From Pictodentalium vernedei (taxonomy: Eukaryota > Mollusca > Scaphopoda > Dentaliida > Dentaliidae), in the NCBI GenBank assembly GCA_031216915.1, contig CM062292.1, positions 74,878,956 to 74,942,955 on the forward strand: a DNA stretch of 64,000 nucleotides, given 5' to 3'. The first letter of the stretch is position 1. Each line of letters opens with the position of its first letter. Positions 34,866-44,137 of this stretch are shown one piece after another. A model generated the notes under the pieces. It saw only the letters and a list, made by a program, of their open reading frames with translations. It was not told where the DNA came from and ran no database searches. A program made the translations under genes and the position numbers.

Positions 34866-35056
34866 AGAGGGTCATAAATATTATTTTAGGATGAACCTGA
34901 AATAATATAGGATGAACCTGAAATAATATAGGATGAACCTCAAATAATATAGGATGAACCTGACATAATATAGGATGAACCTCAAATAATATAGTATGTA
35001 CCTCAATAATTATTTTCGAACCTGTTCGTACGCCATATGTTTGTTGTAGGTCCTAG

Positions 35057-35412
35057 CTCTGTTATCTCATCCCCATCTACCAACTGACCCAAAAGAGTTA
35101 TTTTCTAAAAAAGATGGACAGTATTTTATTTATATGGAATAATTCAAAATCTTCATTCAAAATTTTCTTTTTTCAACTACAAATATGGTGTTGCCGGGAT
35201 TGTATCACATTTCACATTTAATTTGTTTTTTGGTGTTTTTTTGTTTGTTTGTTTGTTTGTTTTTTTTTTGGGGGGGGGGGTGGGGTGTCAGGAAGACAGC
35301 CCCAGTGGCTAAATTATTATTTACCCCTTCACAAATACAGAATGGATTCGCCCATTTAGCCGCGAGCAGTACTATATAAAAAGATACACACAGGGCGCCT
35401 GTGTTGAAAGTG
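35057..35412. other. LINE 3' flank and G-rich tract, no gene
   Basis: May include the LINE 3' untranslated region. A GTTTGTTTGTTTG stretch and G10 run lie at 35242-35285. Confidence 0.45.
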
Positions 35413-35661
35413 TTAACCCTTTACCTAACGAATCGCCCGCATCCGCACGCGTAATGTGCAAATTCAGCAGCTGAAAAAATATTATTTTTCAAAAAATTTC
35501 AACAAAACCATATCAAGTGACCCCTCTTTGGAACGAGCTCGTCGAGCTCGTTCCAAAGAGGGTTCACATGATATGGTTTTGTTGAAATTTTTTAAAAAAA
35601 TTTAAAAAATGATATTTAAAATAATCAGTTTTGAAATCGTCTGCGTTGGGTAAAGGGTTGA
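35413..35661. mobile_element. TTAA palindromic element, subfamily 2
   Basis: Same outer 13 bp and GAACGAGCTCG core as subfamily 1, but the arms carry AATCGCCCGCATCCGC, AACAAAACCATATCA and AATCGTCTGCGTTGGG. The right target reads TTGA, one mutation from TTAA. Confidence 0.8.
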
Positions 35662-35830
35662 GGCAGAACTTGCACTGACGTCAGCCGAGGTCAACATCAA
35701 AAAGTTTTTTTTTTTTAATTTTATCGCCACTCTTGTTGGTGTGTCGATTACAGTTTTGTCTCTTTCTTCTGCTTCATCCTTCTTTTAGGCCGAAGGCTAC
35801 ATACTCATAACAATAAAGCTTTCAACCTGA

Positions 35831-36043
35831 CGTCCTGGGTGATAAGTATAGGTTACACCATAGAAAGCAAGTAATACTAAGTAACTGAGCTGGAGGTATT
35901 TATGAAATTGAACAACCTGTCAGCGTAACGTGCGGTATGTGACACCGAGCCGCGAATCGGCGAGGTGTTACAGCTCGTTGGCAGGTTGTTCAAATTCATG
36001 AATACCGACAGCGAGGTCAGTAACTTACTTACACGCCAATTCA
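35831..36043. repeat. Hairpin repeat, inverted copy of 32015-32225
   Basis: Begins CCTGGGTGATAAGTATAGG and ends CTTACTTACACGCCAATT, matching the other copy in reverse with few changes. Confidence 0.8.
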
Positions 36044-36626
36044 CAGAACGCACGGACCCAGGTATGGTAAGTGAGTACAGGTGTTCAAGTGACCTAGTCT
36101 ATTATTCTATCGGGTATTTTACGTCTCTTACCAACCCGGAGAAGACAAAGGAATTGGTGTGTTCGTGATATTGAATATACAATCGCGAGGGTGCTCACGA
36201 GGGCTTTGCCCGAATGAACATGCCCGAGCTATTGTATGTTCAATGTCGCGAGATGATATGGTGTAAACGACTTGGCACAGAATTGTTGTCTTAGACAAAT
36301 AAAAGCCCAGGGGTGTGGCGGCAGGGGAGGGGGGTTCTCACCCCCCGAGCTAGGAGTATTTTTTTCAATAGTTGGAAATTCCGAGGTCAAAAATCAAATG
36401 GTTGGAAATTCATCAACTTAACATTGTTCATGAAAAATATCAAAATTCCAACTAATGATGAGAAATTTTGATCTTTTATTTCCAACTTGAGTTTCACATT
36501 TCCTACTCTAAAATTGACATGGCCTCAAAATTTCGACTCTGACATCAATCCGGTAAATTTTCTGACCCAGACACATCATAAATGCTTTTTCCGTTTCAGG
36601 ACTAGTGAAAATGCTCAGAAGGGCTC
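36044..36626. other. No gene recognised
   Basis: Includes a short inverted motif around CAATCGCGAG and CTCGCGAC near 36180-36250. Otherwise featureless. Confidence 0.45.
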
Positions 36627-36868
36627 ATAACCCTTTACCCAACGCAGACGATTTCAAAATTCATTATTTTAAATACCATTTTTTTAAAAAAATTCAACAA
36701 AACCATATCATGTGACCCCCTCTTTGGAACGAGCTCGGCGAGCTCGTTCCAAAAAGGGATCACATGATAAGGTTTTGTTGAAGTTTTTCGAAAAATAATA
36801 TTTTTTTCAGCAGTTGTATTTGTATATTACGCGGGCGGATGCGGGCGATTCGTTGGGTAGAGGGTTAA
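36627..36868. mobile_element. TTAA palindromic element, subfamily 2, reversed
   Basis: ATAACCCTTTACCCAACGCA on the left, CGATTCGTTGGGTAGAGGG on the right. The core is GGAACGAGCTCGGCGAGCTC. Opposite orientation to the 35413 copy. Confidence 0.8.
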
Positions 36869-36970
36869 TAAATATCCCCCAGTGCTGCAGTGCAACCACC
36901 TATCGAAACCACTCACATTTGGAATTTAGAACGGTGCCCCCCCCCCCCCCCCCCCATCTGAAAACCTCTA

Positions 36971-37358
36971 CACGCTAAAAACTCAAGTGTTAAAAACTAC
37001 ACTTGAAGTGTTGTATTTAACACTTACTAAGTGCTGAACTAGCACTTTGTTCAAGTGTACATGTCCCAGAACTTGACAGGTGTTACAATAATACCACTCG
37101 AGCCTGATGCGCGTCATCTGCGTTGTGTCCTTTTAATAATGTACCCACCAAGCGCAAATCAAATTATGGACGATTCTGGAAGAACCACCAATGCTAGACA
37201 CATGGGAAGTGCCCTCCATTCAAGCTTCAGATGTCTGACGATTGTAATGTCTAAGTGCTTAAAGCATTGCACTTTGAGTGTTAAAATCAAACCCTAAGAG
37301 TTAGAATGGGTTTAACACATTGAAATTGTCAGTTTTTACACTTTAGTTTTTAGTGTGT
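36971..37358. mobile_element. Miniature element F, reversed, core hairpin half lost
   Basis: CACGCTAAAAACTCAAGTGT at the left and TTTTAGTGTG at the right; TA flanks both ends. Only one arm of the GCGTCATCTGCG core hairpin is left. A C19 run lies just before it (36937-36955). Confidence 0.78.
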
Positions 37359-37734
37359 AGCCACATCCCTGCAAAAGACGCAAAATCAGCAAGAAATACT
37401 CAATATCGTCTCGATTAAATTAACTGAGCTGCTGTCGAATGTAACACTTGCATTTGAACAGCTGGTGGTTACAGCAGGTTTTTGTCACTCCTTAGTTTGA
37501 CATTTTGTCCCATTCTTTTCAATACTTTCTTTTTTTTGAGTCAGTAAAATCGTACTATCGTTATTCGGAAAACGACATTTTTATCGCACTTATTGGTTTT
37601 TATTTTATGTGTGACACGTTGTATAATATCACAAGGCGAGAAAGTTCACAATAGTGCGTGAATGGGTGTCGCGTGCTTGTTCACTGACAATGGTTTATTC
37701 GGGCAAATATGTTTACAAATCGGGTTAACCCACT
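37359..37734. other. No gene recognised
   Basis: AT-rich intronic sequence. Confidence 0.45.
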
Positions 37735-38073
37735 ATCAAATGCTCACGATTTTAAAATTTATGATTATAAATATTATTTTTAAAAAAATTTCAAAAACTT
37801 TCAACTCTGTCATGTGGCCTCATCATTGGAACGAACTCGACGAGGAGATCACATGACGTGGTTTTGTTGAAATTATCTGGAAACTATTATTATTTCAAAT
37901 TTTTCAAAAAAATTCAACAAAACTCTATCATGTGGCCCCAGCATTGGAACGAGCTAGATGAGCTCGTTCCAATGAGGGGATCACTTGACATGATTTTGTT
38001 GAAAGATTTTGGGTAATTGCTCAGTGTGTTAATTACACGGGGGATGTGGTTGATTCGATAGGCAAAAGGTTAA
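37735..38073. mobile_element. TTAA element, subfamily 2, with two cores
   Basis: Diverged ends (TTAACCCACTATC and GGCAAAAGGTTAAC) enclose two CATGTGGCC..TTGGAACGA cores, about 110 bp apart. It may be a tandem or nested double copy. Confidence 0.68.
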
Positions 38074-38176
38074 CTCTTTTGGCGCGACAGGCGACTAAAG
38101 TCGACAGACGGCAAACCGCGGAAAGGTACTGCAGTAGTCATTTTAGCCAACTGTGTGTGTCCATTTCCAAGTGCTT

Positions 38177-38443
38177 TTAACCCTTTACCCAACGCAGACG
38201 ATATCAAAATTTATTATTTTAAATACCATTTTTTCAAATTTTTCAAAAAAATTCAACAAAACCATATCATGTGACCCCTCGTTGGGACGAGCTCGACGAG
38301 CTCGTTCCAACGATGGATCACATGATATGGTTTTGTTGAAATTTTTTTAAAAAATAATATTTTTTCAGCTGCTGAAGTTGCATATTACGCGCTAGGGGGG
38401 GGGGGGGTCGGGGGTGTGGCCGATTCGTTGGGTAAAGTGTTGA
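38177..38443. mobile_element. TTAA palindromic element, subfamily 2, with G expansion
   Basis: TTAACCCTTTACCCAACGCA to GATTCGTTGGGTAAAGTGTT. A run of G (38394-38407) has expanded where other copies read GCGCGGGCGG. Confidence 0.8.
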
Positions 38444-38945
38444 ACAAACATACGTATTCCTATGTTTCAATGTTTCATGCACCTTTGATGTCTTATCCAT
38501 GAACAACGACATCGTCCCTTGAAAGTATAAAGGTGCCGTTTAAATATATACAGAAAATCATTTGAAAAACTGTCAACGAGATCATTAAAACATCTTTTAA
38601 AATAGTAACGCTTTAGTCTAATAACCTATACTTTTTGTAAAATTCCTGATGAATATTAGACGCTAAGAATTCTGTTTCTCAGATTATTCCGCGCCAAAAG
38701 AGTTAAAGCGGTTGAGACCATGATGTTCATCAGGCGGCTCGCTATGGACGTTTTCACGTTTTTTTTTCTAGTTTCGATGACAATCATTTTGGGGAACCTG
38801 AATGATTATACAGACGAAAGTTGAGGGAGGATGATGTTAAACCTCCTCAGTATCCACCCACACCAAGGATCTTCACCTATGCACGACTCCCTCTGTATCA
38901 TAGTCACTGACAAATAGAGCTGCGTAAATAAATGATTAAACTTAC
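38444..38945. other. Intron downstream of exon B
   Basis: AT-rich sequence without recognised features. Confidence 0.45.
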
Positions 38946-39053
38946 GTCTCTGGTATGTGAGTAGGCATATCCATCTGGATTGGCTACTGCGATGAAGTAC
39001 CAATCGAATTCTTCTAACATGATGTATTCTTGGCCGCCGTTTTGTCTCACCAA
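38946..39053 (-). CDS. Zinc carboxypeptidase (M14A) exon with NPDGY segment
   Basis: A 108-nt, 36-codon exon encodes LVRQNGGQEYIMLEEFDWYF and then IAVANPDGYAYSHTRD. This corresponds to the carboxypeptidase A/B strand-loop containing the family hallmark N-(P/I)-D-G-Y. The acceptor is TTTGTAG and the donor GTAAGT, both phase 0, compatible with the exons on either side. The upstream intron is 15.4 kb and holds the chromodomain and transposase-like genes in antisense orientation. A TTAA element ends only 24 bases upstream of this acceptor, so the branch point probably lies at its edge or inside it. Confidence 0.9.
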
Positions 39054-39076
39054 CTACAAATAATAAATGGCAATAT

Positions 39077-39317
39077 TTAACCCTTTACCTATCGCAGACG
39101 ATATCAAAATTTATTATTTTAAATATCATTTTTTGAAATTTTTCGAAAGATTTCAACCAAACCATATCATGTGACACCTCGTTGGAACGAGCTCGTTCCA
39201 ACGAAGGGTCAAATGATATGGTTTTGCTGAATTTTTTTGAAAAATAATATTTTTTTCAACTGCTGAATTTGCATATTACGTGGGCGGTTGCGACCGATTC
39301 GTTGGGTAAAGGGTTAA
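39077..39317. mobile_element. TTAA palindromic element, subfamily 2, beside exon B
   Basis: Full copy (TTAACCCTTTACC to GGTAAAGGGTTAA) with a shortened GGAACGAGCTCGTTCC core. It sits 24 bases upstream of the carboxypeptidase acceptor. Confidence 0.85.
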
Positions 39318-39330
39318 CTGTTATAAAAAT

Positions 39331-39775
39331 AACACTTTGGCCGGCCGGTATGTCGCGGTTCTCGGGTGAGAAGGCCTTGGTTACCCCTGTAATCTCAACT
39401 GCCTCCCTGTTCCAACGCTTCTTCTCTCCTCCCAACACTCGGAGACGAACTGCTTGATAACATCCCTTGCCCAATTCTTCCCAATCTCTCCGATCAGCAT
39501 ATTAACCCTCTCCTTTGAGTCTCTCACTAACCACAGGCCCTTCATTCTCCCATCCCACTTCCCCATTATACTCCCAGTGAATCTTATTCTTTTAGACTGG
39601 TATTTTGGGCATTCTAGTAGAAGGTGTTCCAGGGTCTCCACCACGCCTAAATTACACATCTGGCACTCCTTTTCACTGTCTTTCCCTATTTCTCCCCTCA
39701 GCTCCAGGGACCGCGTCGACCTCAGCTTGAACAACAGTGACCCCCAAAGGTGCTCATGTGGAACAGTGAATGTTA
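39331..39775 (-). pseudogene. LINE 3' part with CCHC knuckle, sister of 20529
   Basis: From right to left it encodes FKLRSTRSLELRGEIGKD, then CQMCNLGVVETLEHLLLECP (intact C-x2-C-x9-H-x4-C) and GSIMGKWDGRMKGLWLVRDS. It ends at the 3' UTR near 39331 with a short AT tail. The frame stays open for 117 codons, so this copy is younger than the one at 20529. Confidence 0.85.
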
Positions 39776-39807
39776 TTACAGATGTTATTTATTTATTATG
39801 GTTTAAC

Positions 39808-40160
39808 GTCACCGAAGTTAAGCAACGTCGAGCGCGGTTAGTAGTTGGATGGGTGACCATTTCAGCGACTGATTCGTGCTCCCGCGTTGTGTCCTTGGGC
39901 AAGGCACTTAACCCCGATTGCCTACTTGGGGGCACGATGACGCCGTGTACTAAGGCGTACTGCACGTCGATGGTGCGCATGTCTTCAACAAATCTAACCC
40001 TGCCTGTGCCGCGGTGCAGAGTTCAGAGTTACGATGTTGGAGAGCTGACAGCTGCTCGTCGTTGCTCGGTGGTTCTCTCCGGGTACTCCGGCTTCCTCCA
40101 CCCGTGAAACTGTCACCGACATGATATGACCCTGGCTGTTAATGTGTCATTAAACTCTAA

Positions 40161-40211
<51 letters not shown>

Positions 40212-40216
40212 ATATG
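39808..40216 (+). mobile_element. SINE with 5S-rRNA-like head (SINE3 type)
   Basis: The head (39811-39860) reads AAGTTAAGCAACGTCGAGCG then GGTTAGTAGTTGGATGGGTG, closely matching the internal promoter of 5S rRNA (A box AAGCTAAGCAGGGTCG, C box CTTGGATGGGAGACC). The body TTGTGTCCTTGGGCAAGGCA onward is the same as in the tRNA-headed copy. The tail is a long (AATA)n run (40158-40214). The first bases TTATTTATTATGG partly mirror the tail. Confidence 0.82.
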
Positions 40217-40320
40217 GATCGTTATCTCAGTCGCGACCGAGACAAATGTTTATTTTCGCTCGCTCAAGCGCTCGCGAAAAATAAACATTTGTCACGGTCA
40301 CTAGTGAGATAATGTCCGGT
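40217..40320. repeat. Hairpin repeat
   Basis: GACAAATGTTTATTTTCGC and GCGAAAAATAAACATTTGTC arms around TCGCTCAAGCGCTCG; outer parts GGATCGTTATCTCA and TGAGATAATGTCCGG pair imperfectly. Confidence 0.7.
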
Positions 40321-40361
40321 ATCCACCCCAAAACACTAGATATCCTCTATATATTCTTCCT

Positions 40362-40866
40362 TTAACCCTTTACCCAACGTAACTGCCAAAACCGACCAGC
40401 GCTATTCTCAAAAATAGACAGTTATGTTTCATTATTTTTTCACATTTTGTCTCAAAAACATACAGTACGTAGAGAGTGGATTGTAACTAAATCACCCGGC
40501 GAGTGGAGTTATCACCCAAAGTATCACTTTCAAATTCAGTACATGTGGACAAAAAACACAAGCAATGTTTCAGCCAATGGACCTCCGGGTATAACCCGGA
40601 GGTCCATTGGCTGGAACTTTGCTTGTGCTTGTAATGCTTTGCAACAAATTTGCAATTATTGCTTGGGTGGAATCTCCACTCTGCGGGTGATTTAGTGATA
40701 ATACACTCTCCGCGTACTGTAGGTTATTACCCCTCGTTGGAACGAGTTCGTTGAGCACGTTCCAACGAGGGGTCATAACCTATGTTTTTGAGACAAAAAA
40801 TGAAAAAAATTAGTTATTCAAAAAAATTAGTTATTTGGCTTTCATGTTAGTTAGGTAAAGGGTTAA
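40362..40866. mobile_element. TTAA palindromic element, subfamily 1, carrying a nested element
   Basis: Ends TTAACCCTTTACCCAACGTA and TTAGGTAAAGGGTTAA. The core is interrupted exactly between CAAAAACATA and GGTTATTACC by a 257-bp insert. Confidence 0.85.
40463..40719. mobile_element. 257-bp TA-target palindromic element nested in a TTAA element
   Basis: Ends CAGTACGTAGAGAGTG and CACTCTCCGCGTACTG are inverted, with TA on each side. Other TTAA copies show the empty site ACATAGGTTATGACC with one TA. The inner hairpin GCCAATGGACCTCCGGG has a relative at 56440-56520. Confidence 0.85.
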
Positions 40867-41038
40867 GATCCCGATAATGAGAATATTTTCAAAAGAGATA
40901 TAAAAAGCTCTACTAAGCAAGTATTGTCTTCAACGACCACTCCCCTCTTTGGGCAAGTTGGTAAAAAGCGGAATGTTCCAGAAACGAAATCAAAGGAGTT
41001 CGGGAAGTGAAACTCATTCAAACTGGACTTCTATCATC

Positions 41039-41292
41039 CAGGCCTGGATTTCTTAAAAATGCAGGAGGGCTGAAAATCGCTCCGCTCGCATGGCATGGGG
41101 GAGCAATTACCTCTCCTCAAGCTAAAAATGGCAAAATGAAGTTTTACTATTCACGAATTCTGCCTAGAGGGTTTTGTACATTTTATTTGGTGCTGGTAAC
41201 AAGGTGTGGTCTCTGAGATAGCTACACTGCCCACCCACCCCCACGCCTCCGGGCCTCGGCAGTAAATCGCTCTCCTGAAAATGCCAGGCCTG
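41039..41292. mobile_element. 254-bp element, CAGGCCTGG ends, 6-bp duplication
   Basis: CAGGCCTGGATTTCTTAAAA and TCTCCTGAAAATGCCAGGCC are inverted ends. ATCATC is repeated at 41033-41038 and 41293-41298. Short relative of the 784-bp element at 27468. Confidence 0.82.
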
Positions 41293-41309
41293 ATCATCAG
41301 GTATCCTAT

Positions 41310-41790
41310 AAGGCTGAAACGGTTATGATATTTCCATAACCGGTTAATCATATGGTACAACCACGGTTAACCGGTTAATCGGATATGTAAGGTATTCCAA
41401 TTATAAAATTGCTATTTTTTACCAAAACTTCTAAGTAATTTTCCAATGAAACTATACAAACATTGATATCATTAGAACCGGCTCGGTGAGCCGGTTCTAA
41501 TGATATCTATGTTTGTATCAAATGTATGGTCTTACTAAGGTAGTAAAGAGTAACCATAGGCCTTGGGATGGTTATTTGAGGTTACTTTCTGGTTATTTTG
41601 ACTGCTCTGTTGGGAAAGGGGTTAAACGTCTATTTGCCATAAAATGCTTTACCATCATGGTTTTTAGAAACATTTGCACTGCATGTATATTTGCATGTGA
41701 TAAGAACGGTTAACCGGTTATGGGCTTCAAAACCGGTTGTTCCAATAACCGATGGTTAACCGGATAAACAGTCAACTGTTTCAGCCCTAA
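41310..41790. mobile_element. 481-bp hAT-like element, 8-bp duplication
   Basis: Ends AAGGCTGAAACGGTT and AACTGTTTCAGCCCTAA. TATCCTAT is duplicated at 41302-41309 and 41791-41798. ACCGGTTAACCGGTTA-type motifs crowd both subterminal regions. A hairpin with AGAACCGGCTC and GAGCCGGTTCT sits in the middle (41450-41518). Confidence 0.82.
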
Positions 41791-42611
41791 TATCCTATCC
41801 TGCACATGGGGTATGATGGTAGAAGAAGTGATCGAGTGGAAACAAGTAGTGGGATTTTAAGAACAACACGACGATCAGAAAATTTTCGAATTATTCTGGA
41901 CTCGAATCGAATTATCGAGACGATTTCTAACATTATCAAATTTCAAAGCTTCGCATGGTCTATTTTTGCATGTCTGTTTTGGTTAGGCCACACAGAATAA
42001 ATGAATTGATTCTTAGACAATTTTTTTTTCAAATCAGTGAGGGAGGGAGGGAGGGAGGGAGGGAGGGAGGGTTTTATTTTTAATTTTTCTTTTTCAAAAA
42101 AGTGAGCAAGCATGGGGAGGATTTCGGCTGTCTTTTTACACACAGAAACATAGAATGTGCATATATATATACAAATAATTACAATGTTAATGTAGTTATA
42201 CATTTTGGGTCCAAATACTCAATTCCCATTGTTCAGCTGGATGAAAACGTCATGACCAAATGTAATTCATTTTCCAATGAATACATTTGGTCGAACTTTG
42301 ACCCGCATTTACGGTAGAGCGCATTTGACAGAATGTAATTCGGGTGGTGTTTGGGCGGGTTTTTAACTTTTAGCGCCTATCGCAGTGATCAACTCCGCTG
42401 CTGTTTCTTTGGTGACATTTCCCAACTGTGGCATAAAACCCGTTACTAAAATATTAGTTTCCATTTCTAAAGTTGTGAAAATTAAAAATCAGAGTTGTAC
42501 GCTTTGTATTTTGTGTGAGGGTGGTTTTTCGCCTCGTTCGTTCGTACATGTTTTATTTCGTCTTTCTGCTTTGTTGTTTGGTAAAAAGTAGTTTAAACAG
42601 TTACGGAATGT
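41791..42611. other. No gene; (GGGA)n microsatellite at 42039-42071
   Basis: Eight GGGA units. Short frames nearby, including 68 codons at 42385-42591, are unsupported. Confidence 0.5.
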
Positions 42612-42619
42612 AATTATAA

Positions 42620-42772
42620 GAATTGAATTCAATTTTTATAATCTTTATTGGAGTATGAACATGTGGGAATGGGTACAAATTGTATGAATCCCTTTGGGAT
42701 TCATACATAATTTGTACCCATTCCCACACGTTCATACTCCAATAAAGATTATAAAAATTGCATTCGATTCTT
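42620..42772. repeat. Hairpin repeat, arms of about 70 bp
   Basis: TTTTTATAATCTTTATTGGA and TCCAATAAAGATTATAAAAA outer arms; turn at GAATCCCTTTGGGATTC. Nearly perfect. Confidence 0.85.
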
Positions 42773-42892
42773 AAATGAACTCATTTTTAATGTGAAAAAT
42801 ACAACATTTCTCTAAAAACAAACTGTAGGTACTGCAAATTCAAAGGCTTCATATTTCGATGCTCTTCATATTGTCTTTAAAGTAAAACTATT

Positions 42893-42975
42893 TAATTTAT
42901 GGGGATTTGCCTCGTTACAATTTATGGAAGAGTGCTTATAGGTACTCTCCCATAAATTTTAACAAGGCAAACATA
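42893..42975. repeat. Short hairpin
   Basis: TTTGCCTCGTTACAATTTATGG and the imperfect complement CCATAAATTTTAACAAGGCA flank GAGTGCTTATAGGTACTC. Confidence 0.6.
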
Positions 42976-43403
42976 TTGGAGACGCAACTAAAAAAAAATG
43001 CATCAGTCAAAAAATGTCAAGGTTTCGGATCTCCCTGAGTTTGTACTAATATTGGAAACCACTGAAAGGCAAAAAAAAAAAATGACCAATGAATGGGTTC
43101 GAATTCAACGAGGGGTTGCATGAAAATCAAAACACTTTTTTAGCTTATTCAAATCATAAATTTACTTAGTGTATACTGAACAGAATATTTATGGGAGAAA
43201 ATAATGCCACGGTAATTGTTAACCCTTTGAGATTTAATTATCCTGACGTTCAAACGCGATAACATTTGGCTCAACGGTTATCACTGTGCACTATTCGGGA
43301 GAAAATAGGAATTTGAGATTAAAACTTTAATATGGTTTTGTTCGAAATTTTTTGAAAAATAATATTTTGCAGCTGCTGAATTTGCATTTTACGTGATTTA
43401 TAT
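42976..43403. other. Mostly unassigned; degraded TTAA-family end at 43322-43395
   Basis: TATGGTTTTGTTCGAAATTT and CAGCTGCTGAATTTGCAT are subfamily 2 sequence without a recognisable left half. Confidence 0.5.
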
Positions 43404-43707
43404 CTTTTTATCATATGACTCGTCCGTTTTGTTCACTTTAAAACACATTTGATATTTTGTTTTCATATTAATCAGTGATAAATAAAACCTTCCGTCAATT
43501 TCATTGGTCAATTTCAAAACTAAATTTGATTGGCTGAACAAAATACAACTGGGCCACATTTTCATAATTTGCATAATTAGAGTTGGGAGTTTTCATTGGT
43601 CAATTTCAAACTGGACAATTTGATTGGCTAAACAAAATACAACTGGGTCACAATTTCAGTAGGGAGAATTTACGTTATCTGTCCTATTTAGGGTGGGTTA
43701 TATTGTA
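43404..43707. repeat. Dispersed repeat A
   Basis: ATCATATGACTCGTCCGTTT onward, with both internal units. Followed without a gap by a TTAA element and then repeat C, as at 11820. Confidence 0.8.
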
Positions 43708-43930
43708 TTGATCTTTTACCAACAAGAAAAACGCTATTCATTTTTTTTTTATATTTTCACTTTTTGCTTCCAAAACATAGGTTATGACCCCCTCATTGGA
43801 ACGAGCTCGATGAGCTCATTCCAATGAGGGGTCATAACCTATGTTTTGGAAGCAAAAAATGAAAATTTTTAGTTATACGAGGATGTTTTTTCCAAGTACC
43901 GTCAGCAACTCAAGTTAGGTGAAGAGTTAA
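43708..43930. mobile_element. TTAA palindromic element, subfamily 3, complete
   Basis: TTGATCTTTTACCAACAAG to CAAGTTAGGTGAAGAGTTAA. The core hairpin is complete here, so this copy shows what was lost in the 12138 copy. Confidence 0.8.
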
Positions 43931-43944
43931 AAGGGTCATACTAA

Positions 43945-44137
43945 GTGGCTAATTTGTGCGTGTGTGTGTCATATGATAAATAGAAAATGAAATGAGTGTT
44001 TTTCTCATATAATATTTATGAAACTCGTCCGAATTTTCCATTTGGGCTCGCCAGAGGCTCGCCAAAACGGAAAATTCTTCGACTAGTTTCATAAATATTA
44101 CATGAGAAAAACACTCATTCCATATCCTCTATGTATT
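43945..44137. repeat. Hairpin repeat C
   Basis: GTGTCATATGATAAATAG leads into AAATGAAATGAGTGTTTTTC and its mirrored right arm ending CACTCATTCCATATCCTC. Confidence 0.78.

Larger units (their letters stand above)
29390..35037. mobile_element. Giant fold-back element, 5.65 kb, 6-bp target duplication
   Basis: Terminal inverted sequence TATGGCGAACGAACAGGTTC at the left and its near-complement GAACCTGTTCGTACGCCATA at the right. TGTTTG is duplicated (29384-29389, 35038-35043). Arms are about 1.94 kb (29390-31328) and 2.8 kb (32242-35037), separated by about 0.9 kb. Each arm has an outer array of 21-bp TATATTATTTGAGGTTCATC units, an array of palindromic units of about 105 bp, and a 1.4-kb inner part containing GGACCGGACCGGACCGG-like tracts and G or C runs. 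No transposase frame is present, so it needs a helper. The architecture recalls Foldback and TU elements. Confidence 0.85.
25857..35056 (+). pseudogene. LINE (endonuclease C-terminus to RT end), split by three insertions
   Basis: Segments 25857-27467, 28258-28568, 28808-29389 and 35044-35056 belong to one element. Endonuclease end: VYLMGDFNIVLL and TRPTRITDHSATIIDNIFSN. RT motifs: FNNYRLIGILSTFSKILEKL, LFLDLSKAFDTINH (motif A), GIPQGSIFGPILF (motif B), then SYADDT (motif C) on the far side of the first insertion. Lesions are a frameshift in the A9 run at 26553-26561, TAG at 27271-27273, a frameshift just after YADD and later stops. It is 5' truncated. The frame ends at TAG 35054-35056, reached only after skipping the fold-back element. 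Clade is CR1/L2/jockey-like, not resolved. Each insertion keeps its target duplication, and removing it restores the local reading. Confidence 0.88.

Noticed and set aside
39808..39865. 5S rRNA gene
   Set aside because: Only part of 5S is present and it continues into a SINE body; it is a SINE head.
40158..40214. (AATA)n as an independent microsatellite
   Set aside because: It is the 3' tail of the 5S-headed SINE.
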